In this document: positions 7,090 through 16,170 of the stretch, piece after piece
How the letters are laid out: the number at the start of each line of letters is the position of its first letter
Position numbering within the stretch: position 1 is the stretch's first letter
From: Gordonia gummivorans
GTDB lineage: Bacteria; Actinomycetota; Actinomycetes; Mycobacteriales; Mycobacteriaceae
Length of the DNA stretch: 64,000 nucleotides
Assembly: GCF_022513585.1 (NCBI RefSeq)
Contig: NZ_JAKWBF010000022.1
Location: 32,591 to 96,590 of the forward strand
Direction: 5' to 3'
The notes under the pieces: model-generated
Seen by the model: the letters and a program-made list of their open reading frames with translations, nothing else
Database searches by the model: none
What the model was told of the DNA's origin: nothing
Program-made: the position numbers and the translations under genes

Positions 7090-9684
7090 TCACCTGTCGG
7101 TGGTGGGTGCGGGAGGCCGATCCAGGTCGCGAAAATGCGTTCCGGTGCGCTGAGACGCGCGATAGAGGTGACCCTCGATGGTGCGCACGGACACGTTCAT
7201 CCGCTGCGCTATCTCCCTGTTGGTCAGTCCACGGCGGACCATCGACACGATTTCGCGCTGCCGTTCGGTCAGCCGGTCGGCACTGGCCGCGGCGACACTG
7301 GCGGGGGTGTACAGCCCACGCGGGACGGCCGTCGCGTTCATTCGTTCGAGCGCGGTGAGGCGCGACCCCGCCCGACCCTGGGTGCCGAAGAGTCCGGCTG
7401 CCTGCGCGAGCGTGTCGACGGCGGAGTCGTGCAGCCCGATGGCGTGGTAGACGTCGGCCGCGCACAGCAACCCTGCTGCGTCGCGAGCCGCGAGTGCGCC
7501 GGAGTGTTCGGCCGCCGCTGCGGCCCGGGGAAGCGCAGGGTACTTCTTGCTCAATCGAACGATTCGATCATGCTGGGTGCTGTCGCCGAACCGCAGCGCG
7601 GTCTGAAGTGCGTACACCTCGTGCCCCGACTGGCCCCGTGCGCAGGCGAGATCCGCGGCGTCGTGGGTGAGTGCGACGGCCGTGGAGATCTCGCCGCCGA
7701 GCGCCGCACCCCACGCGCGCAGCGACACGATCCGCGGATCCAGGAACCCGAATGCGGGGTGCGGATGTTGCTGCAGGCGTTCGAGACAGCTCTGCAAGGT
7801 GGCGACGTCCCCGGATAGCGCTGCCGCGTACCCCTGTTCGACGACGAACTGGTACCACATGAACGTCCCCGCGCCGACGGCGTCGAGGGTGGTGACGGCG
7901 TTGCGCAGGTCAAGTATTGCCGCGCGTGCGTCACCCGACCCGGCCTCGATCATCCCTTTGATGCCGCCGAGCCAGCCTGCCGTGAAATCGGGGGCCGTGG
8001 CCAAGGATTGGGCCAGCGTTTCCCGGTAGTCATCCAGCAGGTGGCAGTTTCCGGCGAGAATCGAGGAATAGGTATCGAAGTAGGCGAGCGGCGTGCGCTG
8101 GTGTGCGGCGGACTCGAAGCTCGCCGCAATGTGGTAGCCACTCGCCGAGGCGGTGTGCGCGGCCGACACCTCACCGCGCTCGGTGGCGGCGAGGACGACC
8201 GCCCAGCTGTGCAGGACCTGCCCGATGTCAGGTAACCGATCGCGGTCGACCGAGTTCAGGACCGGTAGTGCCGCGCCGGTGTCGCCGGCGAACGCTGCGC
8301 ACAGGCCGCGAACGGTGTCGCGAATCGCGACGGATGCGCCCGCGTGCTCGACGAGAGCCTTGGCCGCCGTGTCGTCGCCGAGCGTCCACAGCAGGTTTGC
8401 GGCCCGAATCATGATGATGGTGTCGGCCTTCGTGCCGGTGGTGTGGGGACCGAGTGCGGCGAAGCCTTGGATCAGTGCCCGTTCCGCGGCGGCGCCTTGG
8501 CCGACGAGCGACAACGCGTAGCCGTACGTCGTATACGCGTCGACCTGAGCGGGTGAGTTCAGGGCGCGACCGCTGATGTCGAGCGCCAGCGGAAGATCCA
8601 TGATCGACAGAGCGGCCTGTGCGCCGTCGACCAGTATCGCTCCCCGGTCGGGGGCGCCGTCGGCTGCGTCGGACACCAGCATTGCCTTCATGATGCGCAG
8701 CCGATGGGTGGTGGCGGGCAGGCTGTTGAGTTCGGATGCGAGGCGCGAGCGCAGGTTCCGCAGGCGGGCCGCCCCCGCGATCTCGCGGCTCACCTCACCG
8801 AAGAGCGGATGGGCCAACCGGGTCGGATGGGTGTCGCCGTCGGGGGTGACGACGATGAACTGGTGTGCTTCGGCGACTTCGAGTGCCGCGGAAGTGGTGA
8901 GTCGTCGCAGCAGTTCGAGGGGTAGCGGCTCGGCGAGCGCGAGGAGGTCGATGATGTCGACGATGTCCTCGGATGCGCGTCGAATGCGGCCTCGTACAGC
9001 TTCGGCCAGCGTGCGGGGTGGTCGCAGGTTCTCTGCGGTCCAGCTCTCGTCCTCGAGCACGATGAGTCCGTTGCGCCGAACGTCGTCGATGATGGAGATC
9101 ACGAACAACGGATTGCCCTCGGTGATGGACCACAACTTGTGGCTGAAGTCTTCACGCATCGGCGCGCCGAGCATGATGCGAGCCAGCTCGTCGGTTTCGG
9201 TGCGGCTCAGGGGATCGAGATCGAGGATCGTGGCGCCCCGGCGGTTCACGATCTCGATGAGCGCGGGTGGCACGGCGGATTCGCGTCGCAGCGTCATCAC
9301 CACGGCCACGCCGGCGGTGACCATGAGTCGTTCGAGGACGAACAGCGATTGTGCGTCGAGATGATTGGCGTCGTCGATCACGACGACCTGTTGCTCGGCG
9401 CCGCTGAGCGATTCGGTCAGCGCGATGAGCCGGTCGAGCGCGTCGGTGATGTCTGAGTCGATCCAGGGTGCGAAGGCGCCGAGCGGGATCGGCTCCGCTG
9501 CTTCGCTGGCCCCCACCCAGTGCACGGGCACGCTCAGCGAGGCGGTGGTCTCCTCGACAAGGCGGCTCTTGCCGACGCCACCCGGGCCCCGGACGACGAC
9601 GACCGCGTCGGGTTCTTCGTTGAGCAATCGGCGTAGTTCGGCGCGCTCCTTGATCCTCCCGGCCAGGGGCACCTTGCTTGCCAT
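7090..9684 (-). CDS. large ATP-binding LuxR-family transcriptional regulator (LAL type)
   Basis: 864 residues. The N-terminal STAND/AAA-type ATPase has Walker A GPGGVGKS (residues 33-40) and a Walker B-like strand, QQVVVIDDANHLD. A long helical-repeat middle region is TPR/MalT-like. The C-terminus carries a LuxR helix-turn-helix (LTERQREIVSMVRRGLTNRE...VSVRTIEGHL). Such proteins sense a ligand through the middle region and activate transcription in an ATP-dependent way. The start is the ATG at 9684, where ATPase homology begins; the frame stays open upstream to 10212 but overlaps the divergent secreted-protein gene. The target is unknown; divergence from the gene at 9880 makes that a candidate. 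Confidence 0.88.
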   Translation of the reverse strand: MASKVPLAGRIKERAELRRLLNEEPDAVVVVRGPGGVGKSRLVEETTASLSVPVHWVGASEAAEPIPLGAFAPWIDSDITDALDRLIALTESLSGAEQQVVVIDDANHLDAQSLFVLERLMVTAGVAVVMTLRRESAVPPALIEIVNRRGATILDLDPLSRTETDELARIMLGAPMREDFSHKLWSITEGNPLFVISIIDDVRRNGLIVLEDESWTAENLRPPRTLAEAVRGRIRRASEDIVDIIDLLALAEPLPLELLRRLTTSAALEVAEAHQFIVVTPDGDTHPTRLAHPLFGEVSREIAGAARLRNLRSRLASELNSLPATTHRLRIMKAMLVSDAADGAPDRGAILVDGAQAALSIMDLPLALDISGRALNSPAQVDAYTTYGYALSLVGQGAAAERALIQGFAALGPHTTGTKADTIIMIRAANLLWTLGDDTAAKALVEHAGASVAIRDTVRGLCAAFAGDTGAALPVLNSVDRDRLPDIGQVLHSWAVVLAATERGEVSAAHTASASGYHIAASFESAAHQRTPLAYFDTYSSILAGNCHLLDDYRETLAQSLATAPDFTAGWLGGIKGMIEAGSGDARAAILDLRNAVTTLDAVGAGTFMWYQFVVEQGYAAALSGDVATLQSCLERLQQHPHPAFGFLDPRIVSLRAWGAALGGEISTAVALTHDAADLACARGQSGHEVYALQTALRFGDSTQHDRIVRLSKKYPALPRAAAAAEHSGALAARDAAGLLCAADVYHAIGLHDSAVDTLAQAAGLFGTQGRAGSRLTALERMNATAVPRGLYTPASVAAASADRLTERQREIVSMVRRGLTNREIAQRMNVSVRTIEGHLYRASQRTGTHFRDLDRPPAPTTDR

Positions 9685-9879
9685 CTTCGTAGGATAGGGC
9701 GCGCCGATCCTTCGGGCGATCGATCGTTTGGTCGACCGACCACGATGCACAACCGGTCGTGCGAGTAGCGCGCCGTCGGATTCGAGTAGCCCGCCACTCC
9801 ATCGAGTCTCCTCACTCACCGGGATGATCGACGTTCCGGGAGGCCGGCCAGGCATTCCGACATCAGCGAGAGGACGAGC

Positions 9880-10296
9880 ATGTCTGTGTGCGGAAGTATT
9901 CGCGACCAAGTGGCAGCGCGGGGTCGAACTGTCCTGCTGGGGGGCGCCGCGGCGGCGGTCGCAACCGCGGCTCTCCTGGCGGGAGCCGGTCCGGCATCGG
10001 CATACACCGTCTGGATGCAGACCGATGGCAGCGCGAACGGGAAGTATGGGACAGGTTGTACCTACACGATCAAGGCCCACGGGAGTGACGTCACACCGAT
10101 CACCGTCAGCGACGATGCCAAGGTGATCGACGTCAAGACCCCGAACGCGGCGGGTGACGTGGAGGTCGAATGGAAACCGGCCACGAAGGGGCCGCACGTG
10201 CTGAGGGCCCAACAGCCAGGGCGGCCGGCGGCGACGCTGGCCCGGACCGTCGGCACCGGTCTGAATCTGGGAAGCTCGTGCCCGGTCGTCGACTGA
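9880..10296 (+). CDS. small secreted protein, unknown function
   Basis: 138 residues with a signal peptide (VLLGGAAAAVATAALLAGA, cleavage after ASA) and a mature domain of about 95 residues holding a Cys pair (GTGCTYTIKA near its start, GSSCPVVD at the end). The domain is predicted beta-sandwich-like, with the pattern of Ig-like secreted proteins (DVEVEWKPATKGPHVLRAQQ). The ATG follows a GA-rich ribosome-binding stretch (gcgagagg). It is divergent from the LuxR-type regulator and 63 bp ahead of the glycosyltransferase. No enzyme motif is visible. Confidence 0.75.
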   Translation: MSVCGSIRDQVAARGRTVLLGGAAAAVATAALLAGAGPASAYTVWMQTDGSANGKYGTGCTYTIKAHGSDVTPITVSDDAKVIDVKTPNAAGDVEVEWKPATKGPHVLRAQQPGRPAATLARTVGTGLNLGSSCPVVD

Positions 10297-10359
10297 CCCC
10301 TAGCACGACCTAGGGGACCTGCCCGGCGATCCCCGCCCAGCGGCGCCTAGGCTGGCCGC

Positions 10360-11625
10360 GTGATCGCCCGGCCCCGCCCATTTCGACGAATCGACGTGGT
10401 CGGTGCCGTACTTCTGGCGATCGGGGTGGCTCGGGTGTTCGCGCAGCCGTGGCTGCTGCACGTCGGGCCGGCCAAGTATTGGGGTCCGCCCGTCGACTTC
10501 CAGGTCTACCGATTCGGCGGGCAGTTCCTGTCGCACGGCACACCGCTCTACGACGGCAACGTGCCGACCATCAACGACGGACAGATCCTCGCCTTCACCT
10601 ACCCGCCGTTCTCGGCGCTCGTGTTCACGCCCCTGAGCTGGCTGCCGGTGCGCCTCGGTGCCGTGCTGATGGCCGTCGTGGGCTGTGTGCTGGTGTGGTG
10701 GATGATCCGGTTGCTGCTGCGCCGGGTGGGCTGTGGCGATCTGCCGGTCGGCTGGTCGCTGATCCTGACGGCCGTGGCCCTGCAACTCGAGCCGGTGCGG
10801 ATCACCCTCGACCTCGGGCAGGTCAACATCGTGCTGGTGGCGCTGATGGTCGCCGACACCATCGCGAAGCGACCGACGAGACTCGAGCCGTACCGCGGCC
10901 TGCTCGTCGGCGTCGCCGCGGCGATCAAACTGACCCCCGCGGTGGTCATCATCTACTACCTCGCACGACGACAGTGGCGTGCCGCCGCGAACGTGGTGCT
11001 CGGCTTCGTCGCCTGCACCGGACTCGCCTGGGCCGTCACGCCGTCGGACTCCTACCAGTACTGGACGTCGACGCTCTTCGACGCCGACCGCATCGGCGGG
11101 CTGGCCTTCATCTACAACGAGGGCATCGCCGGTGTGCTGGCCAGAATGGGCCTCGACGAGTCCGACCGCTCGCACTGGTGGATGCTGGCCACCGCCATCG
11201 CGACCATCTACTGTCTCGTCCTGGCCCGCGTGCTCGCCGACCGTGGCGAGGTCGAACTCTGCCTGCTGGCAGCCTCGGCGGTGGCCCTGCTGGGCGCCCC
11301 GACGGCCTGGATTCACCACTGGGTGCTGACGTCGGTGTTCATCGTCGTCTTCCTCGCCGTCGGTATCCGGGCACGCGATCGGGTCTACCTCGGACTGGGT
11401 GTGCTGGGGCTGCTGGCCCAGTTGCCCGGGCCCTATCTCTTCCTTCCCAAACGAGATCTGCGCGAGCTCGACTGGTCGTGGTGGCAGAACATCTACGGCA
11501 ATCTGTCCCTGATCTGGCTGGTGCTCGTCCTCGTCGCTGCGTGGTGGCTTCGGCTCTCGCGGGTCCGGGACAAGTGGTCGCCGACGCCGTCCGACGACCC
11601 CGATGCTGCGGTGTTGGACAAGTGA
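10360..11625 (+). CDS. GT87-type polyprenol-linked glycosyltransferase (DUF2029)
   Basis: 421 residues, about ten membrane segments. The pattern matches family GT87 (PimE and Rv2181 of mycobacteria): an early VDFQVYRFGGQFLSHGTPLYDG motif after the first span, with the acidic residue expected for catalysis; FTYPPFSAL; and IKLTPAV in a cytoplasmic loop. GT87 enzymes use polyprenyl-phospho-mannose or -arabinose at the outer face of the membrane to build phosphatidylinositol mannosides, lipomannan or arabinan. The donor and acceptor cannot be set from sequence alone. GTG start; the C-terminal tail is short and charged. It ends 257 bp before the mce operon. Confidence 0.85.
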   Translation: MIARPRPFRRIDVVGAVLLAIGVARVFAQPWLLHVGPAKYWGPPVDFQVYRFGGQFLSHGTPLYDGNVPTINDGQILAFTYPPFSALVFTPLSWLPVRLGAVLMAVVGCVLVWWMIRLLLRRVGCGDLPVGWSLILTAVALQLEPVRITLDLGQVNIVLVALMVADTIAKRPTRLEPYRGLLVGVAAAIKLTPAVVIIYYLARRQWRAAANVVLGFVACTGLAWAVTPSDSYQYWTSTLFDADRIGGLAFIYNEGIAGVLARMGLDESDRSHWWMLATAIATIYCLVLARVLADRGEVELCLLAASAVALLGAPTAWIHHWVLTSVFIVVFLAVGIRARDRVYLGLGVLGLLAQLPGPYLFLPKRDLRELDWSWWQNIYGNLSLIWLVLVLVAAWWLRLSRVRDKWSPTPSDDPDAAVLDK

Positions 11626-11882
11626 CCAGCAGTGATGCGTCGGCGGTCACAGCATCGTAGTTGCCGGGACTTCCCTCACGGGCTGCTCTTGGGCTACCCT
11701 CATGCGGCATACAGGGTTACCGGCTGGTAGCTTTCTCGGCGAACCAACGATGAGAAAACTCTTCCGGTGGAGGTGACGGTGCTGGGTGTCGGCTAGAGTG
11801 ACCCCAACCACAAATGTCACCGGTTCGTGTGTGGCCGCATCATGGGGCCGCCGCAGGGGGCAGCGATCGTCTGGAGGATGTA

Positions 11883-13148
11883 GTGGGTGTTGAGGTCAGT
11901 GTCGAGAATCTGACGAAGTCTTTTGGTTCGCAGAACATCTGGCGTGATGTCACGTTGACCCTGCCGTCGGGGGAGGTGTCGGCTCTGCTGGGGCCGTCCG
12001 GTACGGGTAAGTCGGTGTTTCTGAAGACGCTGATCGGTTTGCTGCATCCGGAGCAGGGTTCGGTGATCATCGATGGCACCGATATCACCAAGTGTTCGGC
12101 CAAGGAGCTCTACGAGATCCGCAAGTTGTTCGGTGTGCTGTTCCAGGATGGCGCCCTGTTCGGGTCGATGAGTTTGTATGACAACATCGCGTTCCCGCTT
12201 CGTGAGCACACGAAGAAGAAGGAGAACGAGGTCCGCGACATCGTGATGGAGAAGATCGATCTCGTCGGTCTGGCCGGTGCCGAGGACAAGCTGCCCGGTG
12301 AGATCTCCGGTGGTATGCGTAAGCGTGCCGGGTTGGCGCGGGCGTTGGTGCTCGATCCGCAGATCATTCTGTGTGATGAGCCGGACTCGGGTCTGGATCC
12401 GGTGCGTACGGCCTACATCAGTCAGCTGTTGATCGACATCAATGCGCAGATCGATGCGACGATCCTGATCGTGACGCACAACATCAACATCGCGCGCACG
12501 ATTCCGGACAACATCGGCATGTTGTTCCGGAAGGAGTTGGTGATGTTCGGTCCGCGGGAGCAGTTGCTCACCTCGGATCAGCCGGTGGTCAAGCAGTTCC
12601 TCTCCGGTGATCGGTTCGGTCCGATCGGTATGTCCGAGGAGAAGGACGAGGCCGTCCAGAAGCAGGAAGAGGCCATGCAGGCCGCCGGTATCGGTGGCGG
12701 CGGTACCAAGGACGATTTCTCGGAGATCATCCCGCAGGTGCAGCCCAACCCGGGGATGCCCGAACGCAAGGCCGTCGCGCGGCACCGCGAGCGGGTTCTG
12801 GAACTGCTGCCGACACTGCCGGAGAACGCCCAGCGCGCCATCCGCGAGTCCATGGACGAAGAGGATCGCATGCGCGAGGAGACCCGCGCGCACGAGCAGG
12901 ACACTGGGCAGCAGCCCGGTGGCCAGCACGCCGCGGGTGAGTGGACCCAGGTACAGCAGGGCGGTGGCGTCGCCGTCGCCGACCAGAAGACCGACGTGAT
13001 CAACTACCAGGGCAATCAGTATCAGGGCGGGGACTACCAGGGCAGCGACGCACCCACTCAGCAGTGGGTCAAGCCAGACAACTCTCCGACCACCTCCATC
13101 AACACCGATCGTGGTGACGTTCCGGGTCACGAAGGGCGGGCCACCTAG
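11883..13148 (+). CDS. mkl: Mce-system ABC ATPase (Mkl/MlaF type) with long C-terminal extension
   Basis: 421 residues. It has Walker A GPSGTGKS, signature ISGGMRKRAGLARAL and Walker B IILCDEPDSGLDP, all close to Mkl/MceG. It powers lipid uptake by the Mce complex with the YrbE permeases that follow. GTG start at 11883 with GGAGG (11873-11877) five bases upstream. After the ATPase domain (about 250 residues) comes a 170-residue charged, then Gln/Gly-rich tail (GNQYQGGDYQG) that looks disordered. In Mycobacterium tuberculosis mkl stands apart from the mce operons; here it is the first gene of one, 2 bp before yrbEA. Confidence 0.92.
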   Translation: MGVEVSVENLTKSFGSQNIWRDVTLTLPSGEVSALLGPSGTGKSVFLKTLIGLLHPEQGSVIIDGTDITKCSAKELYEIRKLFGVLFQDGALFGSMSLYDNIAFPLREHTKKKENEVRDIVMEKIDLVGLAGAEDKLPGEISGGMRKRAGLARALVLDPQIILCDEPDSGLDPVRTAYISQLLIDINAQIDATILIVTHNINIARTIPDNIGMLFRKELVMFGPREQLLTSDQPVVKQFLSGDRFGPIGMSEEKDEAVQKQEEAMQAAGIGGGGTKDDFSEIIPQVQPNPGMPERKAVARHRERVLELLPTLPENAQRAIRESMDEEDRMREETRAHEQDTGQQPGGQHAAGEWTQVQQGGGVAVADQKTDVINYQGNQYQGGDYQGSDAPTQQWVKPDNSPTTSINTDRGDVPGHEGRAT

Positions 13149-13150
13149 GA

Positions 13151-13957
13151 ATGAGTAGTGCCACCACGCGTGGCGTCGACAGGATCGCAAAAGCCGGTAC
13201 GGGGGCTCTTGAGCAGACCGGCAATATCGTCCAGCTCTTCGTCGATGTTGCACGCCAGACCTTTGTGCGCCCGTTCCAGTGGCGGGAGTTCATCCAGCAG
13301 GCGTGGTTCATCGCCAGTGTGACGATCCTGCCGACGGCGCTGATCGCGATCCCCTTCGGCGCGATCGTCTCGCTACAGACGGGTTCGCTGATCAAGCAGC
13401 TCGGCGCCGAGTCCTACACCGGTGCGGCCAGCGTGCTGGTGGTGATCCAGCAGGGATCACCGCTGGTGACCTCGCTGCTCATCGCCGGCGCGGCCGGGTC
13501 GGCGGTCGCCGCCGATCTCGGGTCGCGCACCATCCGCGAGGAGATCGACGCGATGGAGGTGCTCGGCATCAACCCGATCCAGCGTCTCGTCGTCCCGCGC
13601 GTGCTGGCGATGGTTCTGGTGGCGATGCTGCTCAACGGTCTGGTCGCGGTCATCGGTATCGGTGGTGGCTACTTCTTCAACGTCGTCGTGCAGGGTGGCA
13701 CGCCCGGTGCCTATCTGGCCTCCTTCGGTGCACTGGCACAACTGCCCGATCTGTACGTCTCGACCCTCAAGGCGGCGATCTTCGGTGTGCTCGCCGGCGT
13801 CGTCGCCGCCTACAAGGGACTGCATCCCAAGGGCGGACCGAAGGGCGTGGGTGACGCGGTCAACCAGAGCGTCGTCATCACGTTCCTGCTGCTGTTCCTG
13901 GCCAACCTGATCATCACTGCGGTCTACCTGCAGATCGTCCCGCCGAAGGGGAGCTGA
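13151..13957 (+). CDS. MlaE/YrbE-family permease A of the Mce transporter
   Basis: 268 residues. MlaE permease domain with several membrane segments and the family motif region AADLGSRTIREEIDAMEVLGINP, a cytoplasmic coupling helix that meets the ATPase. It is the first of two YrbE subunits forming the inner-membrane core beneath the MceA-F hexamer. It begins 2 bp after mkl and ends 1 bp before yrbEB, so translation is coupled. N-terminus (about 35 residues) is hydrophilic. Gene number within mce families (mce1 to mce4) not assigned. Confidence 0.93.
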   Translation: MSSATTRGVDRIAKAGTGALEQTGNIVQLFVDVARQTFVRPFQWREFIQQAWFIASVTILPTALIAIPFGAIVSLQTGSLIKQLGAESYTGAASVLVVIQQGSPLVTSLLIAGAAGSAVAADLGSRTIREEIDAMEVLGINPIQRLVVPRVLAMVLVAMLLNGLVAVIGIGGGYFFNVVVQGGTPGAYLASFGALAQLPDLYVSTLKAAIFGVLAGVVAAYKGLHPKGGPKGVGDAVNQSVVITFLLLFLANLIITAVYLQIVPPKGS

Positions 13958-13958
13958 C

Positions 13959-14834
13959 ATGGCCAACGGTGGGGTGACGATCGCCAAGAGCCGCCCCGAG
14001 TACTACATGTACGAGGCGCGTAAGCAGCTGTCGAAGCCGCTGAAGGTGCTCGACGGTGCCGGCGAACAGATGTCCTTCTACGGGCGCACGCTCGCCTGGA
14101 TGCCCAAGACCCTGGTGCATTACACCCGCGAGGTGTTGCGTCTGCTCGCCGAGGTCGCGTTCGGGTCCGGTGGTCTCGCGGTCATCGGCGGCACCATCGG
14201 CGTGATGGTGCTGATGTCGGGATTCACCGGCGTCGTCGTCGGACTGCAGGGCTACGCGGCCCTCGACCAGATCGGCTCGCAAGCCCTGACCGGCTTCCTC
14301 TCGGCCTACGTCAACACCCGCGAGGTGGCGCCCCTGGTCGCGGGTCTCGCGTTGTCGGCGACGGTCGGTTGTGGTTTCACCGCGCAGCTCGGTGCGATGC
14401 GTATCTCCGAGGAGATCGACGCACTCGAGACCATGGCGGTGCCGTCGATCCCGTTCCTCGTCAGCACCCGCGTGATCGCCGGCTTCGTGGCCGTCATCCC
14501 GCTCTACGTCCTCGGTCTGCTCTCCGCGTACCTCGCCTCCCGCGTGATCACCACGGTGTTCAACGGTCAGTCGGGTGGCTCTTATGACCACTACTTCAAT
14601 CTCTTCTTGCCACCCGGCGACGTGTTGTGGTCGTTCGGCAAGGTCTTGGTCTTCGCGTTCGTGATCATCCTGGTGCACTGCTACTACGGCTACTACGCGA
14701 GTGGCGGCCCGGCCGGCGTCGGCGTGGCCGTGGGACACGCTGTCCGTGCCGCGTTGGTGCTGATCGCGATCCTCGACTTCTTCCTGGGTCTGGCCATCTG
14801 GGGCACGACGACGACCGTGCGAGTGGGGGGTTAG
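13959..14834 (+). CDS. MlaE/YrbE-family permease B of the Mce transporter
   Basis: 291 residues. It has the same fold as its neighbour: LSATVGCGFTAQLGAMRISEEIDALETM is the conserved EE-containing coupling motif. The N-terminal extension (SRPEYYMYEARKQLSKPLKVLDGAGEQ) is typical of YrbE B subunits in Mycobacteriales. It pairs with YrbEA in the membrane as the permease of the Mce lipid importer. Start ATG at 13959 directly after the yrbEA stop; mceA begins 4 bp after its end. Confidence 0.93.
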   Translation: MANGGVTIAKSRPEYYMYEARKQLSKPLKVLDGAGEQMSFYGRTLAWMPKTLVHYTREVLRLLAEVAFGSGGLAVIGGTIGVMVLMSGFTGVVVGLQGYAALDQIGSQALTGFLSAYVNTREVAPLVAGLALSATVGCGFTAQLGAMRISEEIDALETMAVPSIPFLVSTRVIAGFVAVIPLYVLGLLSAYLASRVITTVFNGQSGGSYDHYFNLFLPPGDVLWSFGKVLVFAFVIILVHCYYGYYASGGPAGVGVAVGHAVRAALVLIAILDFFLGLAIWGTTTTVRVGG

Positions 14835-14838
14835 CCGC

Positions 14839-16170
14839 GTGACCGTTCTGCGCCGACGTCTGCTCGGTCTGGTGTTCTTCATCATCGTCGCCCTGTTCTT
14901 CGCGGTGACCGTCATGAAGTTCAACAACACGTTCACCGACTACACCGAGGTGACTCTCAAGACGGATTCGACCGGTAATGCACTGCCGACGAACGCCGAC
15001 GTGAAGGCGCGCGGCATGGTCGTCGGTGTGGTGCGCAACGTCGAGCCTGCTCCCGACGGAACCGTCGACGTGATCCTGGGTCTGTACCCGGACAAGGCCG
15101 ACGCGCTGCCCGCGTCCACCACCGCCCGCATCCTGCCCAAGACCCTGTTCGGTGAGCGCTACATCGCCCTGCAGGTGCCCGACACCACCGGCGGCCCGAC
15201 GCTGAGCAACGGTGCGGTGATCCAGACCGACAGCAGCGGCAACGCCAAAGAGGTCCAAGAGCTCTTCGACAAGTTGCTCCCCGTGCTCGAGGCGATCCCG
15301 CCGCAGGACCTGAACGTCACGCTGACCTCGTTGTCGACGGCGCTGGCGGGGCGCGGCGAACAGATCGGGACGACGCTGGAAGAGCTGAACACGATCTTCA
15401 CCCGGATCAATCGCAGCCTGCCCGACCTGCAGGGCACGTTGCGCGGGCTGGCGTCGTTCTCCCAGACGTACTCCGACGCCCTCCCGGACGTGGTCGACGC
15501 GCTCGACAATTTCCGGACGACGAGCAACACGATCGTGGAGCGGCAGGGTGATCTGCGGACCCTGATCGCGACGCTCGGTGTCGCCGCGACCGACACCACC
15601 GTGTGGCTGCAGCAGAACCGGGCAAACCTGATCGACCTGTTCGTAGGGTCGGAGCCGTTCCTGGTGGGTCTCGCCAAGCAGTCACCGACCTTTGTGTGCA
15701 CGTTCCGCAACTTCGCCGGCCTGATCCCCGAGTCACGACGCATCGTCGGGCAGGGCACCAAGAACCCGGGCGTGCACGTGAACCTGCAGTTCGTGAATCC
15801 TCGCGGCCGCTACCTGCCCAACCAGGACGAACCGCGCTTATTCGATCTGGACCCACCCGCGGTGTGCTACGAGAAGGCCACCAACGGCCGTCCCTTCCCG
15901 CAGTACCCGGGCGGCGGTCTCGCCGACGGCAGCTACCAGCCACCGTCCCGTAACCCCGGCCCGCGCACGATGCCGCAGCTGCCGCAACCGCAGTTCGCTG
16001 CGATGCCGGCCGGCACGATCCGGGCCAACCCGTACGACGACCCCGACTACGTCAACCAGCTCAAGGTGATCTACGGGGCCACCAGCGGGGTGGATCCCAA
16101 GGACGTGCCCACCTGGGTGACGCTGATCGGTGGCGCCGCATTGCAGGGAGCGAAGGTCGACATCAAATGA
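14839..16170 (+). CDS. MceA-type substrate-binding protein
   Basis: 443 residues from GTG. An N-terminal membrane anchor (LLGLVFFIIVALFFAVTVMKF) is followed by an MCE/MlaD domain (YTEVTLKTDSTGNALPTNAD to about residue 120), then the helical Mce-CUP1 region (VLEAIPPQDLNVTLTSLSTAL). The Pro-rich C-terminus (GSYQPPSRNPGPRTMPQLPQ) is exposed. MceA-F form a hetero-hexameric tunnel carrying lipids or sterols across the periplasm to YrbE. It overlaps mceB by 4 bp (ATGA at 16167). The transported lipid is not evident from sequence. Confidence 0.93.
   Translation: MTVLRRRLLGLVFFIIVALFFAVTVMKFNNTFTDYTEVTLKTDSTGNALPTNADVKARGMVVGVVRNVEPAPDGTVDVILGLYPDKADALPASTTARILPKTLFGERYIALQVPDTTGGPTLSNGAVIQTDSSGNAKEVQELFDKLLPVLEAIPPQDLNVTLTSLSTALAGRGEQIGTTLEELNTIFTRINRSLPDLQGTLRGLASFSQTYSDALPDVVDALDNFRTTSNTIVERQGDLRTLIATLGVAATDTTVWLQQNRANLIDLFVGSEPFLVGLAKQSPTFVCTFRNFAGLIPESRRIVGQGTKNPGVHVNLQFVNPRGRYLPNQDEPRLFDLDPPAVCYEKATNGRPFPQYPGGGLADGSYQPPSRNPGPRTMPQLPQPQFAAMPAGTIRANPYDDPDYVNQLKVIYGATSGVDPKDVPTWVTLIGGAALQGAKVDIK

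Noticed and set aside
7090..10212. Longer N-terminus for the LuxR-type regulator (start at 10212)
   Set aside because: Would overlap the divergent secreted-protein gene completely; similarity to the ATPase domain starts at 9684.
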